NCBI GenBank assembly: GCA_040756995.1 | Contig: JBFLYK010000087.1 | Location: forward strand, 1-16,931 | Length of the DNA: 16,931 bases | Source: BP-133 sp040756995 | Lineage (GTDB): Bacteria; Actinomycetota; Acidimicrobiia; IMCC26256; BP-133 | Direction of reading: 5' to 3' | The notes under the pieces: model-generated | The model's input: the letters and a program-made list of their open reading frames with translations, nothing else | Told to the model about the DNA's origin: nothing | Databases searched by the model: none | Made by a program: the position numbers and the translations under genes | In this document: positions 1 to 6,729 of the stretch, one piece after another | How positions within the stretch are numbered: the first letter of the stretch is position 1 | Layout: the number at the start of each line of letters is the position of its first letter

Positions 1-36
1 CAGCGCGGATGCGCTCCAGAGGGGATACTCGCGTAG

Positions 37-97
37 TCACGGGTGTAGGTCTCCTTCCTCGCTTTGCAATGGCTTTGGAAGGAACCTACGCCCGTGA
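37..97. repeat. Long imperfect inverted repeat (hairpin)
   Basis: The left arm at 37-58 and the right arm at 77-97 are reverse complements, with one G-T wobble pair and one bulged C at 51. They form a stem of about 21 pairs around an 18-base loop (59-76). I see no coding frame across it. It could be a strong terminator of a gene to the left of the window, an RNA structure, or the abutted ends of a lost mobile element. No transposase or target duplication is visible, so its nature is open. Confidence 0.6.
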
Positions 98-275
98 TCG
101 ATTTACACCGGGGACTGGACGCCACCTCGGCGCCGAAAGGTCGTGCCCAACCCCCGCCGGCGGCCTCGCCCACGGGCTTACTTAGGATCCGGAGTGGGCC
201 GCCCTACAACAACTGACTCGGAGACCGCTACACCAGGAACGACTTCTGTTCGGGATAGGCCTCATGCCGGTGCAG

Positions 276-305
276 ACGGGGGCCTCACGCATCTCTGAGC
301 CCCGT
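276..305 (-). terminator. Putative terminator after the LLM oxidoreductase
   Basis: Bases 276-281 pair with 300-305 and 284-287 pair with 296-299, giving a 10-bp G/C-rich stem with a two-base bulge and an 8-base loop. The hairpin begins about 30 bases beyond the stop codon at 336 on the minus strand. There is no T-tract, which is common for actinobacterial terminators. It is called from structure and position only. Confidence 0.45.
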
Positions 306-335
306 TGCCGGAGGAGCGGGGGCGGCTGGCATCAC

Positions 336-1511
336 TCAGGGTCCGGAGCGATGAACCCGGCGGAGGAGATCGTCCAGCAGCCGGCGCGACTCGGCGGTCC
401 GTTCCGGCGCCGCCGCTGGGACCAAATTCACGAGCACGACATGGCGGAGTCCCGCTGCCCGGAGGTCGAGCAGTTTCTGAGCCACGTCATCCGGTGTGCC
501 ATGCAGGGTCGTGGCGTGGACCACCGTCTCAGAGACGCCCGTGACCGCGGCGAGGGCTTCGGCGTGTTCCCAGCGGTTCGGGATGAAATCTCTCAGCCCA
601 TAGGCCCCATCGCCAAGCGGGTGGCTGGCCCGATGGTCTTCGAACACCGCCGCGGGCAGGCCGAGGGCATAGCTGCGCACCGCCGGCGATTGGAGGAGGT
701 GGTGGGCCGTGGCGTGATCGGGGCCGAGGACCACGGTAGCCACCACGCCGCCGGTGAGGGCACCCGTCCTGCCGTAGCGGGCCGCCGCCTCCTGCACCCG
801 GGCCCAGCCGGCGATCCAGCGGGCCTGCCCCTGGTAGGTGGGCAGCCACCCGTCGCATAGGCGGCCCACCGTGTCGAGCATGCGGGGGCCGTGGGCACCG
901 GCCCACAGCGGGGGGTACCGGCGGGCGTGGTAGGGCCCCAGCCCGACAACGGCCCGGTCGAGTTTCCAATGGTCTCCGTCGTACGACACCGGTCCGTCGG
1001 CCGCCCAGAGCGCCCGGATCACTTCGACGGCTTCGGCGAAGCGCGCCGCCGGTCGGTCATGGGGAAGGCCGTACGGCTCGAGGTTTTCCCGCTCCCCCGC
1101 CCCGAGCCCGCAGATGGCCCGGCCCCGGGAGAGGTGGTCCACGGTGAGGAAGGCCTGAGCCAGAACGGCCGGGTGCCGCCGAACCGGGTCGGTGACGGCC
1201 GTCCCCACCCCGATGGTGGTGGTCCGCCCAGCCACCGCCCCGAGGAGCACGAACGGATCGCACAGTGCGTGCGGAGATGGGCACCGCTCCGCCAGCGGCA
1301 TGATGTCGGGGACCCACAAGGAGTCCGGGCACCACCCCATGAGATGGTCGGGAAGCCAGAAGGCGTCAAATCCTCGTCGCTCGGCATCGGCGGCGGCCTC
1401 CACGGCCCGTTCGACTAGGGGCCCGGCCATCCCCATGAGCCCGACGATCAGCCTCCCGGCGCCAGGGTCAGAGCCAGCGCCCTCCGCTCGTTCCGGGGGT
1501 GCGCTAGGCAA
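336..1511 (-). CDS. LLM-class (luciferase-like) oxidoreductase, probably F420- or flavin-dependent
   Basis: The 391-residue product has the luciferase-like TIM-barrel layout: GFDAFWLPDHL (48-58), TTTIGVGTAVTDPVRRHP (97-114), HLSRGRAICGLGAGERENLEPYG (126-148, read in two parts) and WAGAHGPRMLDTVGRLCDGWLP near residue 210. From memory, this pattern and the late HPLG...FIP and GTPDDVAQKL segments resemble mycobacterial phthiodiolone ketoreductase (Rv2951c type), a presumed F420H2-dependent enzyme. That suggests reduction or oxidation of a carbonyl or alcohol on a lipid-like substrate; the substrate here is unknown. The start is a TTG that overlaps the end of the preceding gene by 8 bases without a clear ribosome binding site. 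The first ~19 residues are unconserved, so a start nearer LIVGLMG is possible. It is the last gene of a three-gene unit. Confidence 0.85.
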   Translation of the reverse strand: MPSAPPERAEGAGSDPGAGRLIVGLMGMAGPLVERAVEAAADAERRGFDAFWLPDHLMGWCPDSLWVPDIMPLAERCPSPHALCDPFVLLGAVAGRTTTIGVGTAVTDPVRRHPAVLAQAFLTVDHLSRGRAICGLGAGERENLEPYGLPHDRPAARFAEAVEVIRALWAADGPVSYDGDHWKLDRAVVGLGPYHARRYPPLWAGAHGPRMLDTVGRLCDGWLPTYQGQARWIAGWARVQEAAARYGRTGALTGGVVATVVLGPDHATAHHLLQSPAVRSYALGLPAAVFEDHRASHPLGDGAYGLRDFIPNRWEHAEALAAVTGVSETVVHATTLHGTPDDVAQKLLDLRAAGLRHVVLVNLVPAAAPERTAESRRLLDDLLRRVHRSGP

Positions 1512-1803
1512 CGACGACGTCGAGCGGCGGCCAGTAGTCCGGCGGTTCGATGAGGTCGTCCCACCACGCCGGTCCCTGCCGCTGAATCTCCGGATCGGTG
1601 TAGGCGACCTTGGTGGCCGCGGCCAGCGCTTCGAGATCGTCGAAGAAGCCGAACGTCACGTACCGGCCCGGTTCGCCCTCGAGTTCCATCAGCCGGTATC
1701 CCCGGTAGCCCGCCTGAGCCTCCCAGGCTCGCTGCCAGGCCCTCGTGCTGGCCACGATGTCGTGGTCGGGCGTGAAGCGGTACCAGGTGACGACGCCCAC
1801 CAT
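1504..1803 (-). CDS. Small ABM-like (dimeric alpha/beta barrel) protein
   Basis: The 99-residue product starts MVGVVTWYRF, has a central helix rich in Ala, Trp and Arg (TRAWQRAWEAQAGYRGYRLM), then the strand PGRYVTFGFFDD and the helix LEALAAATKVAY. This single-repeat ferredoxin-like pattern is typical of antibiotic-biosynthesis-monooxygenase (ABM) or Dabb-type proteins, which are cofactor-free oxygenases, isomerases or lyases. The exact activity cannot be read. A longer open frame reaches 1878, but the ATG at 1803 is preferred: it lies one base after the ligase stop (TGAGATG), and GGGAAGG upstream can serve as ribosome binding site. The 3' end overlaps the LLM gene by 8 bases, implying translational coupling of all three genes. 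Confidence 0.65.
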   Translation of the reverse strand: MVGVVTWYRFTPDHDIVASTRAWQRAWEAQAGYRGYRLMELEGEPGRYVTFGFFDDLEALAAATKVAYTDPEIQRQGPAWWDDLIEPPDYWPPLDVVVA

Positions 1804-1804
1804 C

Positions 1805-3364
1805 TCAGTCCGCCTTCCCGTTGGCGACCGCGGCGGCGGACAGCTGCTCCCGGACGACGCGCTTGAGGACCTTGCCACCCGGCGTCCGGGGGAGGGGCTC
1901 GCGCTGGAAGATGACCTGCTTGGGGACCTTGTAGCGAGCGAGGAGCTGATTGCAGGGTTCGATGATGTCGTTCACCGAGGGGGAAGCGTCCGGTTTCGGC
2001 ACTACCACCGCGGTCACGGCTTCCCCCCAACGGTCATCAGCGAGGCCGATCACGGTGACCTCCGCGACCTGCGGCAGGGTGAGGATCGCTGCTTCGACCT
2101 CGGCGGGGAAGACGTTGATCCCGCCCGAGATGATCACGTCCTTCTTTCGTTCCACGAGGAAGGCGAAACCATCGTCGTCGAAGCGAGCCAGGTCTCCGGT
2201 GTGGAGCCACCCGAACCGGAAGGCCTCGGCCGTCTGCTCCGGGTCCTGCCAGTATTCCCGCATCGCCGACGGGGAGCGGAAGCAGAGTTCCCCGACCTCC
2301 CCCGTGGGCAGTTCACGACCCGCCTCGTCGAGGACCGCCATCTCGGAGCCGAGGTAGGGCAGCCCGATGCTGCCGCACTTCTCGATGCTGCGCTCCGGAG
2401 GAACGACCGATCCTCCGGCGCAGTTCTCCGTGAACCCGTACCCCTGGTTGATCGCGATGCCCATGTCGACCAGCCGCAACAGCAGGTCGAGAGGGACGGG
2501 CTGCGCCCCGATGAAAGCGAGCCGCAGCGCGGACAGAATCTCCGGTGCCTTGGGGACCTCGAGCAGGCGGGGCCACTGGCTGGTCACGGCCCACAGCACG
2601 GAGATCCGCTCCGAGTCGATGCGGTGGATCGCCTGCTCCGGGTCGAAACCCTGCTCGAGCACCAGGGTTGCCCCCCGCAAGAGCGCCTGTCCTGGGAGCG
2701 CCACCGCGCCGGCGACGAAGCAGAGGGGGAGGACCATGATGATCCGATCCCGGCTGGTGAGGTCCTGGGCGGCAGCCACACCGGAAGCCGACCAGAAGAT
2801 CGCCTCGTGGGTCACGACGGCGCCTCTCGGACGCCCGGTCGTTCCCGACGTGTAGCAGATCATGGCGACGTCACTCCGGTCGACGACGACCCCGGGGTGG
2901 CCGGGATGCCCACCTGCGATCAGGTCCTCGAAGGCGTGTCCCGGACCATCCGGCTGGCCCAGCCACACGGTCTGGCGACCCTCCAGAGCCGGGGCGAGCG
3001 TCCCGCCCCGCACCTGCGCCGCCACGGTGGAATCCACGATGACCGCTGCCGGGTCGCAATGCTCGACCAGGGCGAGGATCTCGGGCGCCGACTGGAAGTA
3101 GTTGATGGGAACGAAGACCAGCCCAGCTGCGGAGGCGGCGAACATGGACTCGAGGAATTCCGGCCGATTCGAGCTGAGGATGGCGATCCGGTCCCCGGAC
3201 GCCAGGCCCAGCGCGGCGCGGAAACCGCTGGCCAGGCGCTCGACGCGTCGCTGGAGCTCGGCGTAGGTGATGCGCCGGCCCTCGAAGACGACCGCTTCCT
3301 GGTCAGGTCGCGCTCGAGCCCAATACCGGAGCCATTCGTATTCCGACATGCCGACGTGCGTCAT
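1805..3364 (-). CDS. Acyl-CoA synthetase / acid-CoA ligase (ANL superfamily)
   Basis: A full-length 519-residue AMP-forming ligase that would convert a carboxylic acid to its CoA thioester using ATP. Core motifs are all present: P-loop YTSGTTGRPRG (171-181), QGYGFTEN (307-314), GWLHTGD (385-391), ERKKDVIISGGINVFPAEVE (405-424) and the C-terminal PRTPGGKVLK (492-501) with the catalytic lysine at 498. No signal peptide or membrane segment is visible, so it should be cytoplasmic. The ATG at 3364 is supported by GAGGA five bases upstream; an internal ATG (residue 6) is less likely. It heads the unit ligase / ABM-like / LLM and diverges from the MerR-TetR regulator across about 100 bases. The acid used cannot be deduced; its place beside an importer and PaaA-like oxygenase fits an aromatic, alicyclic or steroid-like acid. 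Confidence 0.92.
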   Translation of the reverse strand: MTHVGMSEYEWLRYWARARPDQEAVVFEGRRITYAELQRRVERLASGFRAALGLASGDRIAILSSNRPEFLESMFAASAAGLVFVPINYFQSAPEILALVEHCDPAAVIVDSTVAAQVRGGTLAPALEGRQTVWLGQPDGPGHAFEDLIAGGHPGHPGVVVDRSDVAMICYTSGTTGRPRGAVVTHEAIFWSASGVAAAQDLTSRDRIIMVLPLCFVAGAVALPGQALLRGATLVLEQGFDPEQAIHRIDSERISVLWAVTSQWPRLLEVPKAPEILSALRLAFIGAQPVPLDLLLRLVDMGIAINQGYGFTENCAGGSVVPPERSIEKCGSIGLPYLGSEMAVLDEAGRELPTGEVGELCFRSPSAMREYWQDPEQTAEAFRFGWLHTGDLARFDDDGFAFLVERKKDVIISGGINVFPAEVEAAILTLPQVAEVTVIGLADDRWGEAVTAVVVPKPDASPSVNDIIEPCNQLLARYKVPKQVIFQREPLPRTPGGKVLKRVVREQLSAAAVANGKAD

Positions 3365-3395
3365 CGCATTCCTCGCGGGTCAATCGGGACTTACG

Positions 3396-3418
3396 GACCG
3401 CCCCGGGGCCCGGCGGTC
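3396..3418. promoter_or_regulatory. Putative operator palindrome in the divergent intergenic region
   Basis: GACCGCC (3396-3402) and GGCGGTC (3412-3418) are perfect inverted 7-mers separated by 9 bases. The 10-base palindrome at 3400-3409 lies inside the site. It sits between the divergent ligase and MerR-TetR regulator, where an autoregulating TetR-type protein usually binds. The length of 23 bp suits a TetR dimer. G/C-rich DNA yields such palindromes by chance, so this is a candidate only. Confidence 0.4.
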
Positions 3419-3454
3419 GGGGCGCGGTCCTCGGTCGTTTGCGCAGGTCATCGC

Positions 3455-3460
3455 TATGCT
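3455..3460 (+). promoter_or_regulatory. Putative -10 element for a leaderless regulator mRNA
   Basis: TATGCT fits the actinobacterial TANNNT pattern and ends six bases before the ATG at 3467. Transcription would therefore start at or next to the start codon, a leaderless arrangement common in Actinobacteria. No good ribosome binding site precedes the ATG, which agrees. The -35 region is weak. Confidence 0.4.
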
Positions 3461-3466
3461 CGAACC

Positions 3467-4366
3467 ATGCAGATGCAGGAACTCGAGGCGGTGGCGGGGG
3501 TTCCCCGCCACGAAATTCACCGCTATCTGAAACGAGGGCTCCTCCCGAAAGGGACCGAGGTGGGCTATCGACGCTTCGAGTACGGCGAGGCGCACGTGCG
3601 ACGGCTCAGGATCCTTCGTCAACTGCGGGAGCAGTGGGGTGTCCCGCTCGGCGCCCTGGAGCTCGTGCTCGACAAGGTCGGCGACGACGAGGAGCCCACC
3701 GAAGAGCTCATCGCCTCGGTCGTCCTCTCCCTCCCGCGGTCCTCGCTCGGAAAGCACACGCGGTGGTCCCGCGAACGGGTCCGTCACGACATCATCACCG
3801 CGGCGCACAAGGTCTTCCGGGAGCGGGGATTCCAAGGGGCTAGCAACGCCGACATCGCCAGCGAGGCGAACGTCGCCCTGAACACCTTGAGTGCCTACTT
3901 CGCCTCCAAGGAGGAGCTCTTCCTCGCTGTGGTCGAACAGAGCATCGGGCGGCTGCAACGCGCCATGGACGAAGGCCGCCTTGCCGCGCCGGACGGCGAC
4001 GACCGGCTTGCCAGGATGGGCGTCGCCTTCTTTCGGCAGTATTTCGAGGAGCAGCCGCTGCTCGAGATTCTCCTGACGGGAGCGATGTCCGGTCTGGAGC
4101 CCTACCGGACGGTCCTGTTCGACGCCTACCAGCGACTGTGGAGCCCCTTCATGGTCGAACTGCAGCGACTCCACCCCGAAGTCGAGCTTCCCCCCATGCA
4201 ATCCGATCTCGTCGTGCTGTCGTGGATGTCGGTCGCCCAGGCGTTTCTCCTCTATCAACAACTCGACGCCGACCGATCGAAGTCGTCGGACACGGCCGGC
4301 CGCTTGTTCGCCAAGCTGTTCAGCGGAGCCATCCTCCGCTTCTGGCGAGAATGGATGGTCGAGTGA
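3467..4366 (+). CDS. Transcriptional regulator with MerR-type HTH fused to a TetR module
   Basis: The 299-residue protein has two DNA-binding modules. Residues 1-70 match a MerR winged helix: ELEAVAGVPRHEIHRYLKRG, then LLPKG...GYRRFEYGEAHVRRLRILRQL. Residues 104-150 match a TetR N-terminal domain: DIITAAHKVFRERGFQGASN, ADIASEANVALNTLSAYFAS and KEELF. The remaining ~145 residues are helical and should form the ligand-binding dimer domain. The upstream open frame extends far to the left, but that part is antisense to the ligase; the start at 3467 (or the ATG six bases later) is fixed by the MerR fold and the -10 box. It probably represses the divergent ligase unit and perhaps the importer/oxygenase genes, responding to a substrate or its CoA ester. 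That role is inferred from position. Confidence 0.85.
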   Translation: MQMQELEAVAGVPRHEIHRYLKRGLLPKGTEVGYRRFEYGEAHVRRLRILRQLREQWGVPLGALELVLDKVGDDEEPTEELIASVVLSLPRSSLGKHTRWSRERVRHDIITAAHKVFRERGFQGASNADIASEANVALNTLSAYFASKEELFLAVVEQSIGRLQRAMDEGRLAAPDGDDRLARMGVAFFRQYFEEQPLLEILLTGAMSGLEPYRTVLFDAYQRLWSPFMVELQRLHPEVELPPMQSDLVVLSWMSVAQAFLLYQQLDADRSKSSDTAGRLFAKLFSGAILRFWREWMVE

Positions 4367-4381
4367 GCGACGGCGCGCGTC

Positions 4382-4402
4382 GGGCACCTGACCGTCAGGC
4401 CC
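4382..4402. terminator. Putative bidirectional terminator between convergent genes
   Basis: GGG (4382-4384) pairs with CCC (4400-4402) and CCTGA (4387-4391) with TCAGG (4395-4399), leaving a two-base bulge and a 3-base loop. The hairpin lies between the regulator stop (4366) and the minus-strand membrane protein, whose stop codon (4395-4397) is inside the stem. There is no T-tract. It is weak but well placed. Confidence 0.35.
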
Positions 4403-4877
4403 ACTCGCTCGAGCCGGAGTCCGGCTGAGCCTGCCTGGATTGCCCGTCGATCCGTTGGGTCAGGCGAGCCAAGTCATCGAGGACGTCTTCGACCGCCTCT
4501 CCCAGCATGGAGACCTTACGGTCCAGGTCACCGAGCCGCTCGTTGTCGAGCCGCAGTTCCCGGGCCAGGAGGACCGCCGCCCCTGCTCCCAATGCGAACA
4601 AGCCGCCCAACCCGCCGCTGACGATGTAGGGCAGCTGGAGCGCCACGGCCGACTCGTGGGAGACCTTGACATAGGCCACCACGAGGAGCATCAGGCCGAG
4701 ACCCCCGAGGGCGGTCCCGAGGACGGGCAGCCATGGACGGCTGACCCACGAAAGTGAGCCGCGTTGATCCACCCCGTCATCGATTCCCTGCCTTGACGTT
4801 GCGGGGCTCGCCGCCGCGCCGCCCTCGACACTCAGGACGGGGGCCTTGCGGGTGTTCTCCCGACTGACGACGGTCAT
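4395..4877 (-). CDS. Small two-pass membrane protein with C-terminal coiled coil
   Basis: The 160-residue product has a polar N-terminus (1-45) and two hydrophobic segments, about 49-71 (WLPVLGTALGGLGLMLLVVA...) and 82-105 (LPYIVSGGLGGLFALGAGAA...). A charged heptad-like helix follows at about 106-143 (RELRLDNERLGDLDRKVSML onward), predicting a coiled coil. An open frame runs further upstream to 5303, but that part overlaps the secreted-protein gene in another frame. The ATG at 4877 has an excellent AGAGGAGG site seven bases upstream. It follows the 482-residue secreted protein by 28 bases and is the last gene of the long minus-strand series. I recognise no family. An accessory or scaffold role for the neighbouring envelope protein or transporter is only a guess. 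Confidence 0.75.
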   Translation of the reverse strand: MTVVSRENTRKAPVLSVEGGAAASPATSRQGIDDGVDQRGSLSWVSRPWLPVLGTALGGLGLMLLVVAYVKVSHESAVALQLPYIVSGGLGGLFALGAGAAVLLARELRLDNERLGDLDRKVSMLGEAVEDVLDDLARLTQRIDGQSRQAQPDSGSSEWA

Positions 4878-4905
4878 CGTCGAACCTCCTCTACTAGGAA
4901 AACCC

Positions 4906-6354
4906 TCATCTCGGACCACGAACCCGAACGGCGTACCGCAAGCCGTTGAGCACGACGGTGCCACCGACACCGGCGGCGGCCAAGACCATGGCCAGCAACT
5001 CAGTCTCGGTCGCCGCGCCGCCCGACGACCGCCGCTCGCTTGCCGACGACACCCGGTATTCACGACTGGCCAGCGGCGATTCGTCCGTGGGGCTCGACGG
5101 TGAAATGACCGGTCCTGTACCGGTGGCGGACTCGCCGCCGAAGGATTCGGGGAAGGAACCAACGGTGGCTGGCTGAGCGGCCGGAGGCTCGGGCGAGGCC
5201 GGCGCAACCGTCGGGACTGACGAGTCTGACGAGACAGATGGCCGGGACGACGACCCCGGCCCCGCGGTGGCACTCGCCGGACCAGCCGTCGGGGTGGTGC
5301 CATCCTGTCCCTCCTCCGCCACGGCGACGGCCGGGAGGTCTGCGAAGGTCGGTCTCGGAGGGGCCGAGATGTCCACGGACGCGAATCCGACCGTGAAGTC
5401 GATCGCCTGTTCGGCGCCTGGGGGCTGGAACCGGATCACGACACCCCGGCTCACCGCGGTGGCATGGCTGTTGACCTCATCGAGGACCTCCTCCTTGTGG
5501 CCGAGCCGGATCGATACGCCTTGCTGGCGGAGTTGGTCGAGCGCCGGGGACGCCCCGGCCAGGCCCTCAGTCGTCAGTTCGGTCGGTGTCCCGAAGGCGG
5601 TGACCCGCCCGACGGCGAAAGTGCTCTGGGCACGTAAGCCTTTCCCCGTTCCGTCCGCCGCTCCCGATGCCGTTGCGACGATGTCTTCCAGGATGATCTG
5701 GTCGTCGAGCAGGCTCAGTCGCTTCACAACGGAGCGAGTGGTGGCCGCGACGGCGTCGCCCTTGGCGTCGGCCACGCTCTCACTGGCCATTCCCGAGACT
5801 GCCAACCCGAGCGCCGGAAGGTCGAAGCCGGCGTAGGACGCCTGGCCCATGCTCCACGGCCCCGGCTCGGCCCGGGCCACCGAACGGAACACCCGCCCAC
5901 CGCTCGGTGCCGCTTCGTTCTGCTGCCCCGCCGGATCAGTCACGAAGCTGGCATCGGCCCGCTGGGCGGTGTCACCGCCGGCCCAGAACGATTCCGCCAC
6001 GGTCGGCGTCGGAAGCTTGACGGGCGGGTCAGCAGTAGTGCCGAACAGCAGCAACCCGACGAGCCCGGTCGCCCGGGAGTCCACCAGCATCGCCGCCCCC
6101 CGAGCGCTGGGGGCGTCGTCAACCGCGGCCTCCGTCCCGCCGATCTTGACGCCAACCCGCAACGGGATCGAGACGCCGACTTCCAACGGGGAACCCTGAG
6201 TCTGCACCACGTACACGACGTTCTCGGGCGCCGCCCGGGCCACCCCTCCGTCGCCGAGCACCATCCCCGTGATGCTGAGGACCCCTACGGCGACGCCGGC
6301 GCCCGCCCGCCGCCACCGGTGAGCCGGCGACCTGACCACCGAAGCCTCGTTCAT
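4906..6354 (-). CDS. Secreted, C-terminally membrane-anchored protein of unknown function
   Basis: The 482-residue product begins with a signal peptide: Arg-rich n-region (HRWRR), hydrophobic core (AGAGVAVGVLSITGMVLG) and an A-R-A cleavage site at about 39-41. The mature part to about residue 335 is rich in short beta-prone segments such as VVYVVQTQGSPLEVGVSIPL, SVVKRLSLLDDQIILEDIVA and RAQSTFAVGRVTAFGTPTEL. From memory these recall actinobacterial choice-of-anchor-type surface proteins, a weak resemblance. Residues ~337-440 are a Pro/Ser/Thr-rich spacer. A final hydrophobic helix (about 452-472) with a basic tail (RVRGPR) should anchor it in the membrane. No LPXTG motif is visible. Its place after the importer genes suggests an envelope partner of the transporter. 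GGGGGGGAG lies directly before the ATG. Confidence 0.75.
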   Translation of the reverse strand: MNEASVVRSPAHRWRRAGAGVAVGVLSITGMVLGDGGVARAAPENVVYVVQTQGSPLEVGVSIPLRVGVKIGGTEAAVDDAPSARGAAMLVDSRATGLVGLLLFGTTADPPVKLPTPTVAESFWAGGDTAQRADASFVTDPAGQQNEAAPSGGRVFRSVARAEPGPWSMGQASYAGFDLPALGLAVSGMASESVADAKGDAVAATTRSVVKRLSLLDDQIILEDIVATASGAADGTGKGLRAQSTFAVGRVTAFGTPTELTTEGLAGASPALDQLRQQGVSIRLGHKEEVLDEVNSHATAVSRGVVIRFQPPGAEQAIDFTVGFASVDISAPPRPTFADLPAVAVAEEGQDGTTPTAGPASATAGPGSSSRPSVSSDSSVPTVAPASPEPPAAQPATVGSFPESFGGESATGTGPVISPSSPTDESPLASREYRVSSASERRSSGGAATETELLAMVLAAAGVGGTVVLNGLRYAVRVRGPR

Positions 6355-6399
6355 CTCCCCCCCAGGTTCTCGGATCGTTGTCTGACAGTCCGGCGGCGC

Positions 6400-6729
6400 T
6401 CAGTCCACCACCGAGCGAGCTGAGAACGCCGCGATCCGACCTTGTCGTACCACGGCCCGCTCCGTCACGATCTGCTCCTCGGCGTCCGGCGCCACGAGGC
6501 GAAACTCCGCCTCCGTGCCGTCCTCGACACTCCGGATGAAGAGCAACTGGCGGGCATGCCCGGGCCGGCGTCGCGACAGGTACGAGAACACGGCATCCGG
6601 TCCGTTGACTTGGATCTCGACATCGCCGGTCATCTCATAGACGACTCCCGAGTCGAGCAGCACCTTGCCCTCGGGGTCCTCGCCGATGCAGCACTTGTAG
6701 AAGCGCTCGATGATTTCCCTGGGGTTCAC
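6400..6729 (-). CDS. NTF2/SnoaL-like small protein
   Basis: The 109-residue product starts (GTG) VNPREIIERFYKCCIGEDPE and contains LLDSGVVYEMTGDVEIQVNG, PDAVFSYLSRRRPGH, then strands QLLFIRSVEDGTEAEFRLVA and QIVTERAVVRQGRIAAFSAR. The N-terminal helix followed by a curved sheet is the cone-like NTF2 fold found in ketosteroid isomerase, SnoaL and ring-hydroxylating dioxygenase small subunits. Catalytic residues cannot be assigned. The open frame extends to 6984, but the GTG at 6729 is preferred. It overlaps the permease stop as GTGA, and AGGAGG lies about 10 bases upstream, so translation is probably coupled to the permease. A role as isomerase or binding protein for an oxidised substrate is inference. 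Confidence 0.65.
   Translation of the reverse strand: MNPREIIERFYKCCIGEDPEGKVLLDSGVVYEMTGDVEIQVNGPDAVFSYLSRRRPGHARQLLFIRSVEDGTEAEFRLVAPDAEEQIVTERAVVRQGRIAAFSARSVVD

Larger units (their letters stand above)
1..335. other. Non-coding stretch
   Basis: No open frame here looks like a protein. The open frames that begin in this stretch run into the antisense of the oxidoreductase gene ending at 336. The only structure I can support is the long hairpin at 37-97 and the shorter one at 276-305. The stretch is probably the intergenic space after the minus-strand catabolic unit. Confidence 0.5.

Noticed and set aside
37..97. Calling the hairpin an insertion sequence end or attachment site
   Set aside because: There is no transposase, integrase, tRNA or flanking direct repeat in the window.
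1745..3466. Long plus-strand open frame continuous with the regulator, which would give an 873-residue protein
   Set aside because: This part is antisense to the well-supported acyl-CoA ligase and has no domain character. The recognisable MerR fold begins only at 3467.
3380..4387. 335-residue minus-strand open frame
   Set aside because: It is the antisense shadow of the MerR-TetR regulator, whose domains are clear on the plus strand.
4878..5303. N-terminal extension of the two-pass membrane protein
   Set aside because: It overlaps the secreted protein gene in another frame, is Arg/Pro-rich, and the ATG at 4877 has an ideal ribosome binding site.
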